64,000 nucleotides of DNA from Chloroflexota bacterium (GTDB lineage: Bacteria > Chloroflexota > Dehalococcoidia > Lucifugimonadales > SAR202-VII-2), in contig QEVV01000003.1 of assembly GCA_003228115.1 (NCBI GenBank), forward strand, positions 141,466 to 205,465, given 5' to 3'. The position numbers and the translations under genes were made by a program. Position 1 is the stretch's first letter. Each line of letters opens with the position of its first letter. Positions 18,880 to 27,879 of this stretch are shown piece after piece. The notes beneath the pieces are model-generated. The model was not told the DNA's origin. It saw nothing but the letters and a program-made list of their open reading frames with translations, and ran no database searches.

Positions 18880-20094
18880 CTACTGAACCTCCACGGGCCG
18901 GCTACCCAGTGGGCCATCTCGATACATGCTGGCGATTCTGGGCGCTGGGTTATAGCGCCGGTGGCCCAAGACATTGGCCCATCCGACCAGGGCTACGATA
19001 GCCAAACCGAAGTTAATGCCAGACATAATCCACAACGTGTTCGTAGTCAAGCTCCCGTCAGGCTCTCGAAGGAAGAACACCTCCAAGGCAGTGGCGAACA
19101 GCGATACGACGCTAAGCGGCAAGAGAAACTTCCATGCGAAGGCCAGAATTTGGTCCACACGCAACCTCGGAATCGTCGCCCGAATCCAGAGGAAGAGGAA
19201 GACAAACATACCCATCTTCAACAGGAACCAAATCGCAGAAGGCAGGAACGGCCAGCGCCACCCCTGGAGGAAAATCGTAGTTGCTAGGCCGGATGCCACG
19301 ATAACCGCGGCGAACTCCGCCAGCATAAACATGCCAAACTTCATGCCGCTGTACTCGGTGTGATACCCCGCAATAAGCTCAGACTCAGCTTCCACGATAT
19401 CGAAGGGAGAACGGTTCATCTCCGCCGATATGGCCATCATGAAGATAACGAAGGCCAAGGGCTGAACCAAGAGGTAGGGCACGTTCTGTGTCGCTACTAT
19501 GGTGCCCATTGCCAAGGATCCGGACAGCAGCGCAATCGAACCAAGCGTAATTATCAGAGGGATCTCGTAGCTAATGAGCATGGCCACTGCCCGGGCCGCT
19601 CCAAAGAGAGCGTAACGATTGCCGGAGGCCCACCCTGCCATAAAGATAGCCAGAGTGGAGAAGCCCGTAATCGCAACAACGAACAGCAGCCCGACGTTAA
19701 TATCGGTGATCGCTACGTTCTTAGCGATGGGCAGTACAGCAACAATCATGGGAACGGGGAAGAACATAACAATCGGAGCAATGTTGAAAACCCATCGGTC
19801 GGCGCCGTGAGGGACAATGTCCTCTTTGCCCAAAATCTTTAAAGCATCGGCTATCGGTTGAAGTAGACCGAAGGGTCCCCAGCGGTTGGGGCCCTGCCTC
19901 ACCTGGAACCTGCCCAGCGCGCGGCGTTCGAACCAGATGTAGAGGGTGGCCAACAGCATCATTGCGTTCACGATGGCAAACATCACCGCGAACCCTGCTA
20001 TGAAGTAGGACATCCAACTTGGCAACACGTTATCAAGGGTCAGATAGAGACCCCTGTACCACGTATTTAGTTCGAAAAATCCTCGAGGATCCAC
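18880..20094 (-). CDS. nuoH: NADH-quinone oxidoreductase subunit H
   Basis: ERRALGRFQVRQGPNRWGPFGLLQPIADALKILGKEDI. Confidence 0.95.
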   Translation of the reverse strand: MDPRGFFELNTWYRGLYLTLDNVLPSWMSYFIAGFAVMFAIVNAMMLLATLYIWFERRALGRFQVRQGPNRWGPFGLLQPIADALKILGKEDIVPHGADRWVFNIAPIVMFFPVPMIVAVLPIAKNVAITDINVGLLFVVAITGFSTLAIFMAGWASGNRYALFGAARAVAMLISYEIPLIITLGSIALLSGSLAMGTIVATQNVPYLLVQPLAFVIFMMAISAEMNRSPFDIVEAESELIAGYHTEYSGMKFGMFMLAEFAAVIVASGLATTIFLQGWRWPFLPSAIWFLLKMGMFVFLFLWIRATIPRLRVDQILAFAWKFLLPLSVVSLFATALEVFFLREPDGSLTTNTLWIMSGINFGLAIVALVGWANVLGHRRYNPAPRIASMYRDGPLGSRPVEVQ

Positions 20095-21200
20095 TAGCGG
20101 TCAACCTCGCCCATGTTGATGTCAGTGCTACCGAACGTCACGATAAGGTCGGCCAATTTGTAACCGACCAAGATATCTGACAAGACAGAAAGATTGATCA
20201 TTGACGGCGACCGTATCTTGCAGCGATACGGGGCAATAGTGCCGTCGCTCACAAGATAGAAACCCAACTCTCCCTTCGGAGCTTCCACTCTGCCGTATGC
20301 CTCAGCGCCAGCAGGGGGCCGAAAAACGAAGGGAACCTCGGCGCGGGCAGGTCCCTCGGGAATCTGGGCCACGCATTGTTCGACAATGCGCAGGCTCTGC
20401 CGCATCTCTTCCAGCCGCACCTTGTAGCGATCCCAGTTGTCGCCACGTGTCCCTATTGGGACATCGAACTCAATGCGGTCGTATATGTCATAGGGGTCAG
20501 CCTTCCGAATATCCCACCGAACGCCCGTGGAGCGAAGAATTGGCCCGGATACCGAACCATTGATAGCAATCTCAGGCTTGAGAACGCCGACGTCAAAGGT
20601 GCGCCCAACGATAATCTCATTCCCCGTCAGGAGCATGTCTAGCTCATCTAGGTAGCCGGGCATGTCCTCAAGAAAAGTAGTGAGCGCTGGCCAAAAGTCT
20701 TCAGGAGCGTCCTGGAAAACGCCTCCTGGGCGCATGTAGCTGACGGTTATGCGAGCGCCGCACAGCATCTCGAACATTTCAAGGATGCGCTCCCGCTCGC
20801 GGAAGCAGTACATGAGAGGGGTTGCGAAAGCGCCAAGGTCTTGAAGCAAGAACCCAGTAGCGACCAAGTGGCTGGCAATGCGCTGAAGCTCGGCGGCAAT
20901 AACCCGAAGGTACATGCCTCGCTCGGTTGGCTGAATGCCAGCAAGCTTTTCGACTGCGATGCAGTAGGCCTGGTTGTTGGTTTGAGAGGCAACGTAGTCC
21001 AAGCGGTCAGTCAGCGTTATGACCTGGGTGTAGTTCCGCTCCTCAGCGAGCTTCTCGGAGCCCCTGTGGAGGTACCCAAACACGGGCTCAACGTTGAGGA
21101 TATCCTCACCGTCGAACGTGACCCGCATCCTGAACACCCCATGAGTGCTGGGGTGCTGAGGCCCAATGTTTACCGTTATTGGCTCGGTCCTGGTAGCCAT
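20094..21200 (-). CDS. nuoD: NADH-quinone oxidoreductase subunit D
   Basis: NIGPQHPSTHGVFRMRVTFDGEDILNVEPVFGYLHRGSEKLAEERNYTQ. Confidence 0.96.
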   Translation of the reverse strand: MATRTEPITVNIGPQHPSTHGVFRMRVTFDGEDILNVEPVFGYLHRGSEKLAEERNYTQVITLTDRLDYVASQTNNQAYCIAVEKLAGIQPTERGMYLRVIAAELQRIASHLVATGFLLQDLGAFATPLMYCFRERERILEMFEMLCGARITVSYMRPGGVFQDAPEDFWPALTTFLEDMPGYLDELDMLLTGNEIIVGRTFDVGVLKPEIAINGSVSGPILRSTGVRWDIRKADPYDIYDRIEFDVPIGTRGDNWDRYKVRLEEMRQSLRIVEQCVAQIPEGPARAEVPFVFRPPAGAEAYGRVEAPKGELGFYLVSDGTIAPYRCKIRSPSMINLSVLSDILVGYKLADLIVTFGSTDINMGEVDR

Positions 21201-21283
21201 GCCTGTTCTATGTTCTCCGACGCAGCGATTTCCAACAGCACGGGACAGGAAACGTTCCTGTCCATTAGGGCCAAGCCCTCTAG

Positions 21284-21760
21284 CTACCCACCATGGGGCC
21301 AGGAGTAGGGCAACGGCTCCTCCAGATAATCCCGTCGGAGCGGGTGCCCTATGTAGCCTTCCCAGAGAAGGAGCCGTCTCAGGCTGGGATGCCCGGTGAA
21401 GACGACGCCCATAAGATCGTATATCTCTCGTTCTTGTAAATCAGCGCCCTGCCACAGGTCCACTACAGAAGGCAGGGACGGCTCATCCCGGCCCCAACAC
21501 TTGACCTTAATAATGCAGGCCTGATTGATGCGCATCGAAGTGAGGTGGTAGATAACCTCAAAGTACTCAACGTAGTCGACGGCAGTAATCGCATTCAGGT
21601 ATTCGAAGTCCCAAGCCTCGGCTTGCTTCAGGCGGGCGGCCACATCATGTAGACGTTCCGGCCGAACCCACACGGCAGTTGCGTTGGAGCTTTCCACAGA
21701 GCCAGGAACAGCTTCCTCAATGCCGCGGGCGAGTTCCACACCATCAAGCCAAGCGGTCAT
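21284..21760 (-). CDS. nuoC: NADH-quinone oxidoreductase subunit C
   Basis: WQGADLQEREIYDLMGVVFTGHPSLRRLLLWEGYIGHPLRRDY. Confidence 0.94.
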   Translation of the reverse strand: MTAWLDGVELARGIEEAVPGSVESSNATAVWVRPERLHDVAARLKQAEAWDFEYLNAITAVDYVEYFEVIYHLTSMRINQACIIKVKCWGRDEPSLPSVVDLWQGADLQEREIYDLMGVVFTGHPSLRRLLLWEGYIGHPLRRDYLEEPLPYSWPHGG

Positions 21761-22393
21761 CTAGGCCCCTGCCCGATTCCCTACTAGACTGTACTGCTTG
21801 ATTTTCTCATGGAGCTGCATGATGCCGTAAAGGAGCGCGTCTGGCCTTGGCGGGCATCCCGGCACGTAAACATCCACCGGGATAATGTGGTTCACGCCTG
21901 GTACAACGCTGTATGCCTGGTAGTAAGGACCGCCGCTGGTAGCGCAGACGCCCATCGATATGACCCACTTAGGCTCTGCCATCTGGTCGTAGATGCGCCT
22001 GATGGCCGGAGCCATTTTCCAGGTAACAGTTCCTGCGACAATCATGAGGTCTGCCTGTCTGGGCGTAGCCCTGAAAGCCTCCATGCCAAAGCGGGCTATA
22101 TCAAACCTCGACATGGCCGTTGCCATCATTTCGAAGGCGCAGCATGCCAAACCGAAGGCCACCGGCCACACCGCCGACTTGCGGCTCCAATTAAGCAGCG
22201 CGTCGACTGTGGTGACCGCAATATTCCGGTCCAGGCCTTCCGGCACTTCGATAACGGGATCAGGAAATGGCTCGATGCATGAGGCCTTGAAGGCCGATAC
22301 CGTCTTGCCCTCCTCGATGTCCATGGCCCGGACTGCATCATGGAGGCTGAGCCCAGGCTCGATCTCAATGGTCTTCATAAATTCGATTGTCAT
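21761..22393 (-). CDS. nuoB: NADH-quinone oxidoreductase subunit B
   Basis: [67 protein letters not shown] at 22393 preferred over 22423. Confidence 0.94.
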   Translation of the reverse strand: MTIEFMKTIEIEPGLSLHDAVRAMDIEEGKTVSAFKASCIEPFPDPVIEVPEGLDRNIAVTTVDALLNWSRKSAVWPVAFGLACCAFEMMATAMSRFDIARFGMEAFRATPRQADLMIVAGTVTWKMAPAIRRIYDQMAEPKWVISMGVCATSGGPYYQAYSVVPGVNHIIPVDVYVPGCPPRPDALLYGIMQLHEKIKQYSLVGNRAGA

Positions 22394-22403
22394 TAGGCTC
22401 CCG

Positions 22404-22787
22404 CTACTCCCATTCCAGAGCACCCTTGCGCCAGGCGTAAACCCAGCCCAAGAGCAAGATGGACATGAAAACAGCGATGGTGATGAGGGCGAACCCTCCC
22501 AAATTGCTGAACTGAGTAGCCCACGGATACAGGAACACTACTACTACATCGAAGGCTACGAAGAGCAGGCCAAAGATATAGTAGCGGAAGTTGAACTGTA
22601 GGTACTGCCGACCAATGGGCGTAACGCCGCACTCGTACAGGCTGGACTTCACGGGGCTTGGCTTGTGGGGGCGCACACCCACCAGCCGCAGGGCGAATGA
22701 GAGAATGAGCATGGTTGCGGGAATCATGATGGCAATCCCGCTGTAGATCATGATCAGGCCGTATTGGCGCAGGTAATCGTCGACCAT
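22404..22787 (-). CDS. nuoA: NADH-quinone oxidoreductase subunit A
   Basis: [43 protein letters not shown]. Confidence 0.93.
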   Translation of the reverse strand: MVDDYLRQYGLIMIYSGIAIMIPATMLILSFALRLVGVRPHKPSPVKSSLYECGVTPIGRQYLQFNFRYYIFGLLFVAFDVVVVFLYPWATQFSNLGGFALITIAVFMSILLLGWVYAWRKGALEWE

Positions 22788-23033
22788 GAACTGCCACTCC
22801 CGACGCTGTCGAATAGTCGGGTGGGACTATAGCACAGGGTTTTTGGTTATGCAAGTGAAATTCGCCACAAAGTCATCCCCCACACGACTGTGCCTAGACA
22901 ACCCCGTCATCTCCTGAACGCTGCCGCCCACATGCGCCCTATGGCCTCGGCGAGGGTATCGGCCAAAGCCCCGCCTTGGGGAGGTGGGTTATAATGGACT
23001 GAACAAGGCGTCAAGGCACACCCACGGAGCACT

Positions 23034-23786
23034 ATGTCTCTCAGCTTTGAAATCGGCTCTGCCGGTAGCCCCAAGGGGCATACCCTTCTCTACTTTCAAG
23101 ATGGCTCTAACTCGGGTAGCTGGCTGGTCACCTATGTAGTGGTCCTGCCGGTAAAGGTGGATCTGTCTCGCTATCTGCCCCCGATGTTCCTGTCTCAGGT
23201 ACAAATGGGAAATCTTGACGTTCAGGATATGTCAGCATTCGCCTTCCCCCCAGTCCCTGAACCGTTCGATAGCAAGTCAAGAATGGAGCAGTTGGCGGCG
23301 CTGAGAGGCGACGACCTCCTGTATGGAGGCGCCTTATCTGGCGAAGACCTCCAACACTCAATGCTCGTGGTGAATGAGCTTGTGCAGGAGTACGCACAGC
23401 TCTGCCTGCAGTACCAGGCGGCGGCGCCGGGTCCGGCGGACGAGCCGCCACAGGTAGGAGAGTTGTCTGTCTCGCGTTTTATGTACGAATTCATGTCGCC
23501 CGTTGAAAGGCTTGCGGAACTGTCCAAGCTCATGGGCAAGCTCCAGTTCGCTGTGGCTGGCCCAGACGAGCACATGGTGAAGGAGACCAAGGGAGAGCTC
23601 GAAGCCATAGCCTCCCACTTTGCCGAGCATTTCTGGATGAACCGGCTCCTCGAAGCCGCAGGCAGCTCAAGCAGTGAAGGCCGTCAACTAGCGCAACTTT
23701 ATCTAGACCGCTGCTACCGGCTTGTGGATGAAGACTTCCTTAAGGCCAAGGCCATAGAAGAGGAGATCGGGAAGATCACCTCTTGA
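23034..23786 (+). CDS. Conserved hypothetical protein
   Basis: 250-aa ORF with coherent charged helical C-terminus; no recognised family. Confidence 0.7.
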   Translation: MSLSFEIGSAGSPKGHTLLYFQDGSNSGSWLVTYVVVLPVKVDLSRYLPPMFLSQVQMGNLDVQDMSAFAFPPVPEPFDSKSRMEQLAALRGDDLLYGGALSGEDLQHSMLVVNELVQEYAQLCLQYQAAAPGPADEPPQVGELSVSRFMYEFMSPVERLAELSKLMGKLQFAVAGPDEHMVKETKGELEAIASHFAEHFWMNRLLEAAGSSSSEGRQLAQLYLDRCYRLVDEDFLKAKAIEEEIGKITS

Positions 23787-23856
23787 GGGCCGCACTTCAC
23801 AGGTCGCCGACGGCTCCCTTATGGAACGAACGGTGTCGCATTTTGTAATTAAATCC

Positions 23857-23888
23857 GATATTATTCTGAATATATTCAGAATAATATC
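23857..23888. promoter_or_regulatory. Perfect 32-bp AT-rich palindrome, putative operator of the hicBA-like locus
   Basis: GATATTATTCTGAATA|TATTCAGAATAATATC, 24 bp upstream of the HicB-like start. Confidence 0.7.
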
Positions 23889-23911
23889 ACTTTGCGGGAA
23901 TGGAGGGATGA

Positions 23912-24400
23912 ATGCAAAGCATAAAGACTCTCGGTCCATCGCGGAAGATTGTGCTTGAGAAACTACGAAAGAACCCAGGCGTGGGCTATGAACGGAGCGG
24001 GGAGGCCATTCGGCTGTTAGCCAAGGAACACGGCTTGAGCCCGCTGACGCTAGACGCCGCACTCTGGGAAGTTGCGAGTAAGGGCTTCATAGCAAGGGAA
24101 CGAGTCGGACGGAGGGTTCAGTATTACTACCCTGCAGAGAGCCAGGCGCTCCCCGGACGCGCATCTCGCGACAACGGAGGAGCGTCCGCCCGGTATACAG
24201 TGACCTATGTCAGGGATGAAGACGGCTACATAGTGGCAAGCGTGGGTGCCTTGCAGGGATGCCACTCTCAAGGACGGACACTTGAAGAAGCCAAACGCAA
24301 CATCCGAGAAGCCATGCGGGGCTATCTAGCTAGTATGCAATACCACGGCGAGCGAGTACCCACTGAGGAGGAGGCGGAGCCAGTCGAGGTTCTCTTCTAG
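23912..24400 (+). CDS. HicB-family antitoxin with N-terminal winged-helix-like extension
   Basis: C-terminal half YTVTYVRDEDGYIVASVGALQGCHSQGRTLEEAKRNIREAMRGYL is HicB-like; N-terminal ~80 aa RKIVLEKLRKNPGVGY...LTLDAALWEVASKGFIARERVGRRVQYYYP looks wHTH-like. Confidence 0.75.
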   Translation: MQSIKTLGPSRKIVLEKLRKNPGVGYERSGEAIRLLAKEHGLSPLTLDAALWEVASKGFIARERVGRRVQYYYPAESQALPGRASRDNGGASARYTVTYVRDEDGYIVASVGALQGCHSQGRTLEEAKRNIREAMRGYLASMQYHGERVPTEEEAEPVEVLF

Positions 24401-24621
24401 TGCCCCCTCTGCCGGTCCTCTCTGGCGATGAGTTCGTGCGAGCGATGCAGCGAATTGGTTACCGAAAAGAGCGGACGGTGGGAAGCCATATGATCTTGGC
24501 CCACTTGACACGTTCTACGTTATCAGTACCACGTCATCCAGAGCTTGGCCGAGGGCTTCTTCGGCGCCTGGTTCGCGACGCTGATCTCACCGTGGACGAG
24601 CTCGTGTCACTGCTGAAGTAG
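24400..24621 (+). CDS. HicA-family toxin (mRNA interferase-like)
   Basis: LSGDEFVRAMQRIGYRKERTVGSHMILAH...SVPRHPELGRGLLRRLVRDADLTVDEL; GSHxxxxH motif; overlaps hicB-like stop by 1 nt. Confidence 0.85.
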   Translation: MPPLPVLSGDEFVRAMQRIGYRKERTVGSHMILAHLTRSTLSVPRHPELGRGLLRRLVRDADLTVDELVSLLK

Positions 24622-24764
24622 GATACCAGCCCTCCCCCTATGGTCAATCACCCGACTCCAACGTAAGCAAGGGCCGTTACATGGCAGACGACTGCCCTCC
24701 CATAGGTTGGCCTGTAACATGGGCGGTCCCCCTGGACCCGCCTGGCCGCAAGCCAAGAAAGCTC

Positions 24765-25253
24765 TTAGATGGCCAAACCCAAGAACTGCTCCAGTAGGTG
24801 AATGGCGGCATCGGCCGCCCTTTCCTTGTTCGCCATGCGATCTGTGCTGTTCCAGCGGTGTTCCACCGCAAGATCCGAGCCGTCGCTGGATGAAACGGCA
24901 ATCCAAAAGGTGCCAGGCGGCTTCTGCGGCGAGCCCCCTGTGGGACCGGCCACTCCCGACGCCGAAATGCCAACGTCGGTCCCGAAGAATGCCCTCGCTT
25001 GCTTTGCCATGGCTAGGGCCATCTCCTGACTGACCGCCCCATAGCGCGGATACACGTCAGGAGCGACCCCCAACACACGGCTCTTGGTCTCCCCGACGTA
25101 TGCGATTACCCCACCGTGGAAGTATCTACTCGCTCCCGGCGGTGAGCACAACAAGTGCCCTATGTAGCCCGCCGTATCTGCCTCAGCCGTAGCGATCGTC
25201 ATACCCCGGCGGATCATTTCTTCGGCGATTCGTTCCATCCTCTTAGGTTCCAT
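24765..25253 (-). CDS. CinA C-terminal-domain protein (nicotinamide-nucleotide amidohydrolase-like)
   Basis: MTIATAEADTAGYIGHLL, GGVIAYVGETKSRVLGV, SASGVAGPTGGSPQKPPGTFWIAV; RBS AGGAGG before ATG at 25253. Confidence 0.85.
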   Translation of the reverse strand: MEPKRMERIAEEMIRRGMTIATAEADTAGYIGHLLCSPPGASRYFHGGVIAYVGETKSRVLGVAPDVYPRYGAVSQEMALAMAKQARAFFGTDVGISASGVAGPTGGSPQKPPGTFWIAVSSSDGSDLAVEHRWNSTDRMANKERAADAAIHLLEQFLGLAI

Positions 25254-25405
25254 GACAGTCCTCCTCTGCTTATTCAAGGCCGTTCACATTCTCATTGAGG
25301 GTAGAAGCTGCGGCCAGCCGAAGGTGAAGGACTTCGGCGCAAAAACATAGCTCAGCCAAATTCACAGCGCAGGAAGAGACTCAGAATTTTGGATTTGGCA
25401 ACCTA

Positions 25406-25456
25406 TTAACAACATCGTTTAACAACATCGTTACAGTTTCGTAACAATTCTGAAAC
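25406..25456 (+). promoter_or_regulatory. Repeat array upstream of amtB, putative OmpR-family (GlnR-like) binding region
   Basis: 13-nt direct repeat TTAACAACATCGT x2 (25406-25418, 25419-25431) and 11-nt-spaced TTAAC/GTTAC/GTAAC/GAAAC at 25419/25430/25441/25452. Confidence 0.5.
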
Positions 25457-25514
25457 ATTCGTGCGCTAGGGTCGCGCTTGACATCTGTGCGCAATTCCCC
25501 AGAAGGAGGTTCCC

Positions 25515-26732
25515 ATGGATTCAGGGCATACCGCTTGGATTCTAGTCGCTTCAGCGATGGTCTTGCTCATGACGCCGGGCCTAGCGTTCTTCTACAGCGG
25601 CTTGGTACGGGGCAAGAACGTCGTCAGCACGATCATGTACAGCTTCGCGGCCATGGGAGTCGTGAGCATTGTATGGGTGCTCTGGGGTTACAGCCTCGCC
25701 TTCGGACCGGACCAGGGCCACGTCATAGGGAACTTGCTCTACTTCGGCTTCGCTAACGTGGGGCAGGAGGCAGGGCCCTATTCGGACTTGATACCTCACA
25801 ACGTCTTCGCGATCTTCCAGATGATGTTTGCCATCATCACGCCGGCGCTGATCACCGGGGCGATAGCTGAACGCTTCAAGTTCAGCACCTACCTAGTCTT
25901 TCTTGTATTGTGGCTCACCTTCGTTTACTCGCCAATAGCCCACTGGGTGTGGGGAGGCGGCTGGATTGGCGACATGGGCGCCCTGGACTTTGCAGGCGGC
26001 ACCGTCGTTCACATCAACTCAGGCATAGCAGCGCTTGCAGCTGCAATCATGGTTGGTAAGAGAAAGGGGTTGGGACGAGACCCAATGGAACCCCATAACA
26101 TTCCTTACGTTGTTCTTGGAGCGGGTCTGCTGTGGTTCGGCTGGTTCGGATTCAATGCTGGCAGCGCCCTAGCAGCCGATGGCCTGGCAGGAAACGCCTT
26201 CTTGGTCACCAACACAGCAGCGGCGGCAGCAGCACTCACATGGATGGTGCTGGCCTGGAGGGTTGGCGGCAAGCCAAGCGCCGTGGCGGCGGCTTCGGGA
26301 GCTGTGGCAGGACTGGTAGCCATTACTCCTGCGGCGGGGTTCGTCGGGCCACTGGCAGCGATCGCCATCGGTGTTGGAGCTGGCACATTCTGCTTCTTAG
26401 GATTACGACTGCGAACGAAGCTGGGCTACGACGACGCTCTGGACGTATTTGCGGTGCACGGCATTGGCGGCATATGGGGTGCGCTCGCCACGGGCATATT
26501 CGCCACCGTCGCTATCAATGCTGGCATCGAGCTTGAGGGGTTAGTTGCAGGAGAATTCGAGCTATTCTGGAAGCAGATCGTAGCGATAGCGGCCACAATG
26601 GGCTACTCCTTCGTAGTCACTGTCGTTATCCTGAAGGTCCTCGATCTTACGATGGGGTTGCGCGTCTCCGAAGCCCAAGAGGCGGAAGGTCTGGACATGT
26701 CGCAGCACGGCGAGAGAGGTTACTCAGATTAG
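25515..26732 (+). CDS. amtB: Ammonium transporter
   Basis: MTPGLAFFYSGLVRGKNVVSTIMYSF, DFAGGTVVHINSGIAALAAAIMVGKRKG, DVFAVHGIGGIWGALATG. Confidence 0.95.
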   Translation: MDSGHTAWILVASAMVLLMTPGLAFFYSGLVRGKNVVSTIMYSFAAMGVVSIVWVLWGYSLAFGPDQGHVIGNLLYFGFANVGQEAGPYSDLIPHNVFAIFQMMFAIITPALITGAIAERFKFSTYLVFLVLWLTFVYSPIAHWVWGGGWIGDMGALDFAGGTVVHINSGIAALAAAIMVGKRKGLGRDPMEPHNIPYVVLGAGLLWFGWFGFNAGSALAADGLAGNAFLVTNTAAAAAALTWMVLAWRVGGKPSAVAAASGAVAGLVAITPAAGFVGPLAAIAIGVGAGTFCFLGLRLRTKLGYDDALDVFAVHGIGGIWGALATGIFATVAINAGIELEGLVAGEFELFWKQIVAIAATMGYSFVVTVVILKVLDLTMGLRVSEAQEAEGLDMSQHGERGYSD

Positions 26733-26777
26733 CTATGACCGGCCAATTCGCTTAGAAAGCACAGGAGATTTATAGAG

Positions 26778-27122
26778 ATGAACAAAATAGAGGCCATCAT
26801 CCGGCCCGAGAAGCTGACAGACGTTAAAGACGCCCTGGCCGCAATCGGCGTTGTGGGAATGAACTCAGAGAACGTTATGGGTCGCGGTAGGCAGAAGGGC
26901 GTGGTAGTCCACGAAGGAAGAGGCTCTAACCCCGTCACCATAGACATGCTGCCGAAGGTACGGGTCAACGTGGTCGTTTCCGACGCCGACACCGAGAAGG
27001 TATGCCAAACGATCATCGACGCAGCGCGCACGGGAGAAATCGGGGACGGCAAAGTGTTCATCATCCCGGTGTCGCAGGTGATCCGGGTGCGCACGGGAGA
27101 GCAAGGGGACGAGGCCATATAG
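26778..27122 (+). CDS. PII family nitrogen regulatory protein
   Basis: MNKIEAIIRPEKLTDVKDALAAIGVVGMNSENVMGRGRQKG...LPKVRVNVVV...TGEIGDGKVFIIPVSQVIRVRTGE. Confidence 0.93.
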   Translation: MNKIEAIIRPEKLTDVKDALAAIGVVGMNSENVMGRGRQKGVVVHEGRGSNPVTIDMLPKVRVNVVVSDADTEKVCQTIIDAARTGEIGDGKVFIIPVSQVIRVRTGEQGDEAI

Positions 27123-27146
27123 GCCCAACCCCCAACGAGCATGCTT

Positions 27147-27177
27147 GAAAGGGACGGCGCAATGCGCCGTCCCTTTC
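27147..27177 (+). terminator. Intrinsic terminator after amtB-PII
   Basis: GAAAGGGACGGCGC aat GCGCCGTCCCTTTC then ATTTTG. Confidence 0.85.
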
Positions 27178-27247
27178 ATTTTGTTGAGGAACGTTGACGA
27201 CCATAAGAACCAGCCTTTCTCAAGCGGGTGGTTCGCTGTATGCTTTG

Positions 27248-27275
27248 GAGGGCTCTCCTGGGTAGGAGAGCCCTC
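27248..27275 (+). other. Leader hairpin upstream of the COG2426-like gene
   Basis: GAGGGCTCTCC tgggta GGAGAGCCCTC, ends 25 bp before the proposed ATG at 27300. Confidence 0.5.
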
Positions 27276-27299
27276 TTGCTGACCGCTGGAACAATCAAA

Positions 27300-27797
27300 A
27301 TGGAAACTCTTTTCGACAGCCTTTCAGGCCCCTTGGGCACTTTTCTTTCCGCAATGCTACCGGTGGGAGAGTTGCGCTTGGCCATCCCCCTTGGAATCAT
27401 TCATTTTGATATGCCGTGGTACCAGGCATTGTTCTACGGCGTCCTGGGGAACCTGGTGCCGGTGATACCTTTGCTACTGGGCCTCAAGCTAGCTGCCAGA
27501 ATACTGACCAGCTTCTCCAATCCATTGGGCAGGTTCCTTCTCTGGCGAGAGGGCAAAATCCGATCGTCCTATGGGGCCCGCTTTCAACGTTACGGAGCGC
27601 TGGCCCTTCTGCCTTTCGTGGCCATTCCTTTGCCCCTGACCGGCGCATGGACGGGTTGCCTGGCCGCCTGGGCTTTCGAGGTCCCACCCCGCAAGGCCTT
27701 TCCGGTGATCGCCGTCGGCGTCATTCTTGCCGGCGTAGTTGTCACGGCTCTGGTCCAATTGAGCGTTGACTTCCCCTTTCTCCGCAACTTCAACTAG
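27300..27797 (+). CDS. Small multidrug efflux-like membrane protein (COG2426 type)
   Basis: METLFDSLSGPLGTFLSAMLPVGELRLAIPLGI...GNLVPVIPLLL...RYGALALLPFVAIPLPLTGAWTG. Confidence 0.75.
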   Translation: METLFDSLSGPLGTFLSAMLPVGELRLAIPLGIIHFDMPWYQALFYGVLGNLVPVIPLLLGLKLAARILTSFSNPLGRFLLWREGKIRSSYGARFQRYGALALLPFVAIPLPLTGAWTGCLAAWAFEVPPRKAFPVIAVGVILAGVVVTALVQLSVDFPFLRNFN

Positions 27798-27879
27798 CGC
27801 CCTAATAGGCACTTCCCTCCTTGCTACGATTGTTACGGCGTCGCTATCATTGATAGCAACGGAACAAGGGGCGTTTTTT

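Noticed and set aside
18469-19287. 272-aa plus-strand ORF
   Set aside because: Antisense to nuoI/nuoH, whose conserved motifs are unambiguous; low-complexity charged translation.
21993-22601. 202-aa plus-strand ORF
   Set aside because: Antisense to nuoB and nuoA.
24663-24730. GTTACATGG...CTGTAACATGGG short repeats downstream of the HicA-like gene
   Set aside because: Imperfect and short; could not be distinguished from chance or tied to a riboswitch.
25478-25483. TTGACA as a -35 box for amtB
   Set aside because: A -10 at normal spacing would fall on the RBS/start region, leaving no room for a 5' UTR and showing no TATAAT-like sequence.
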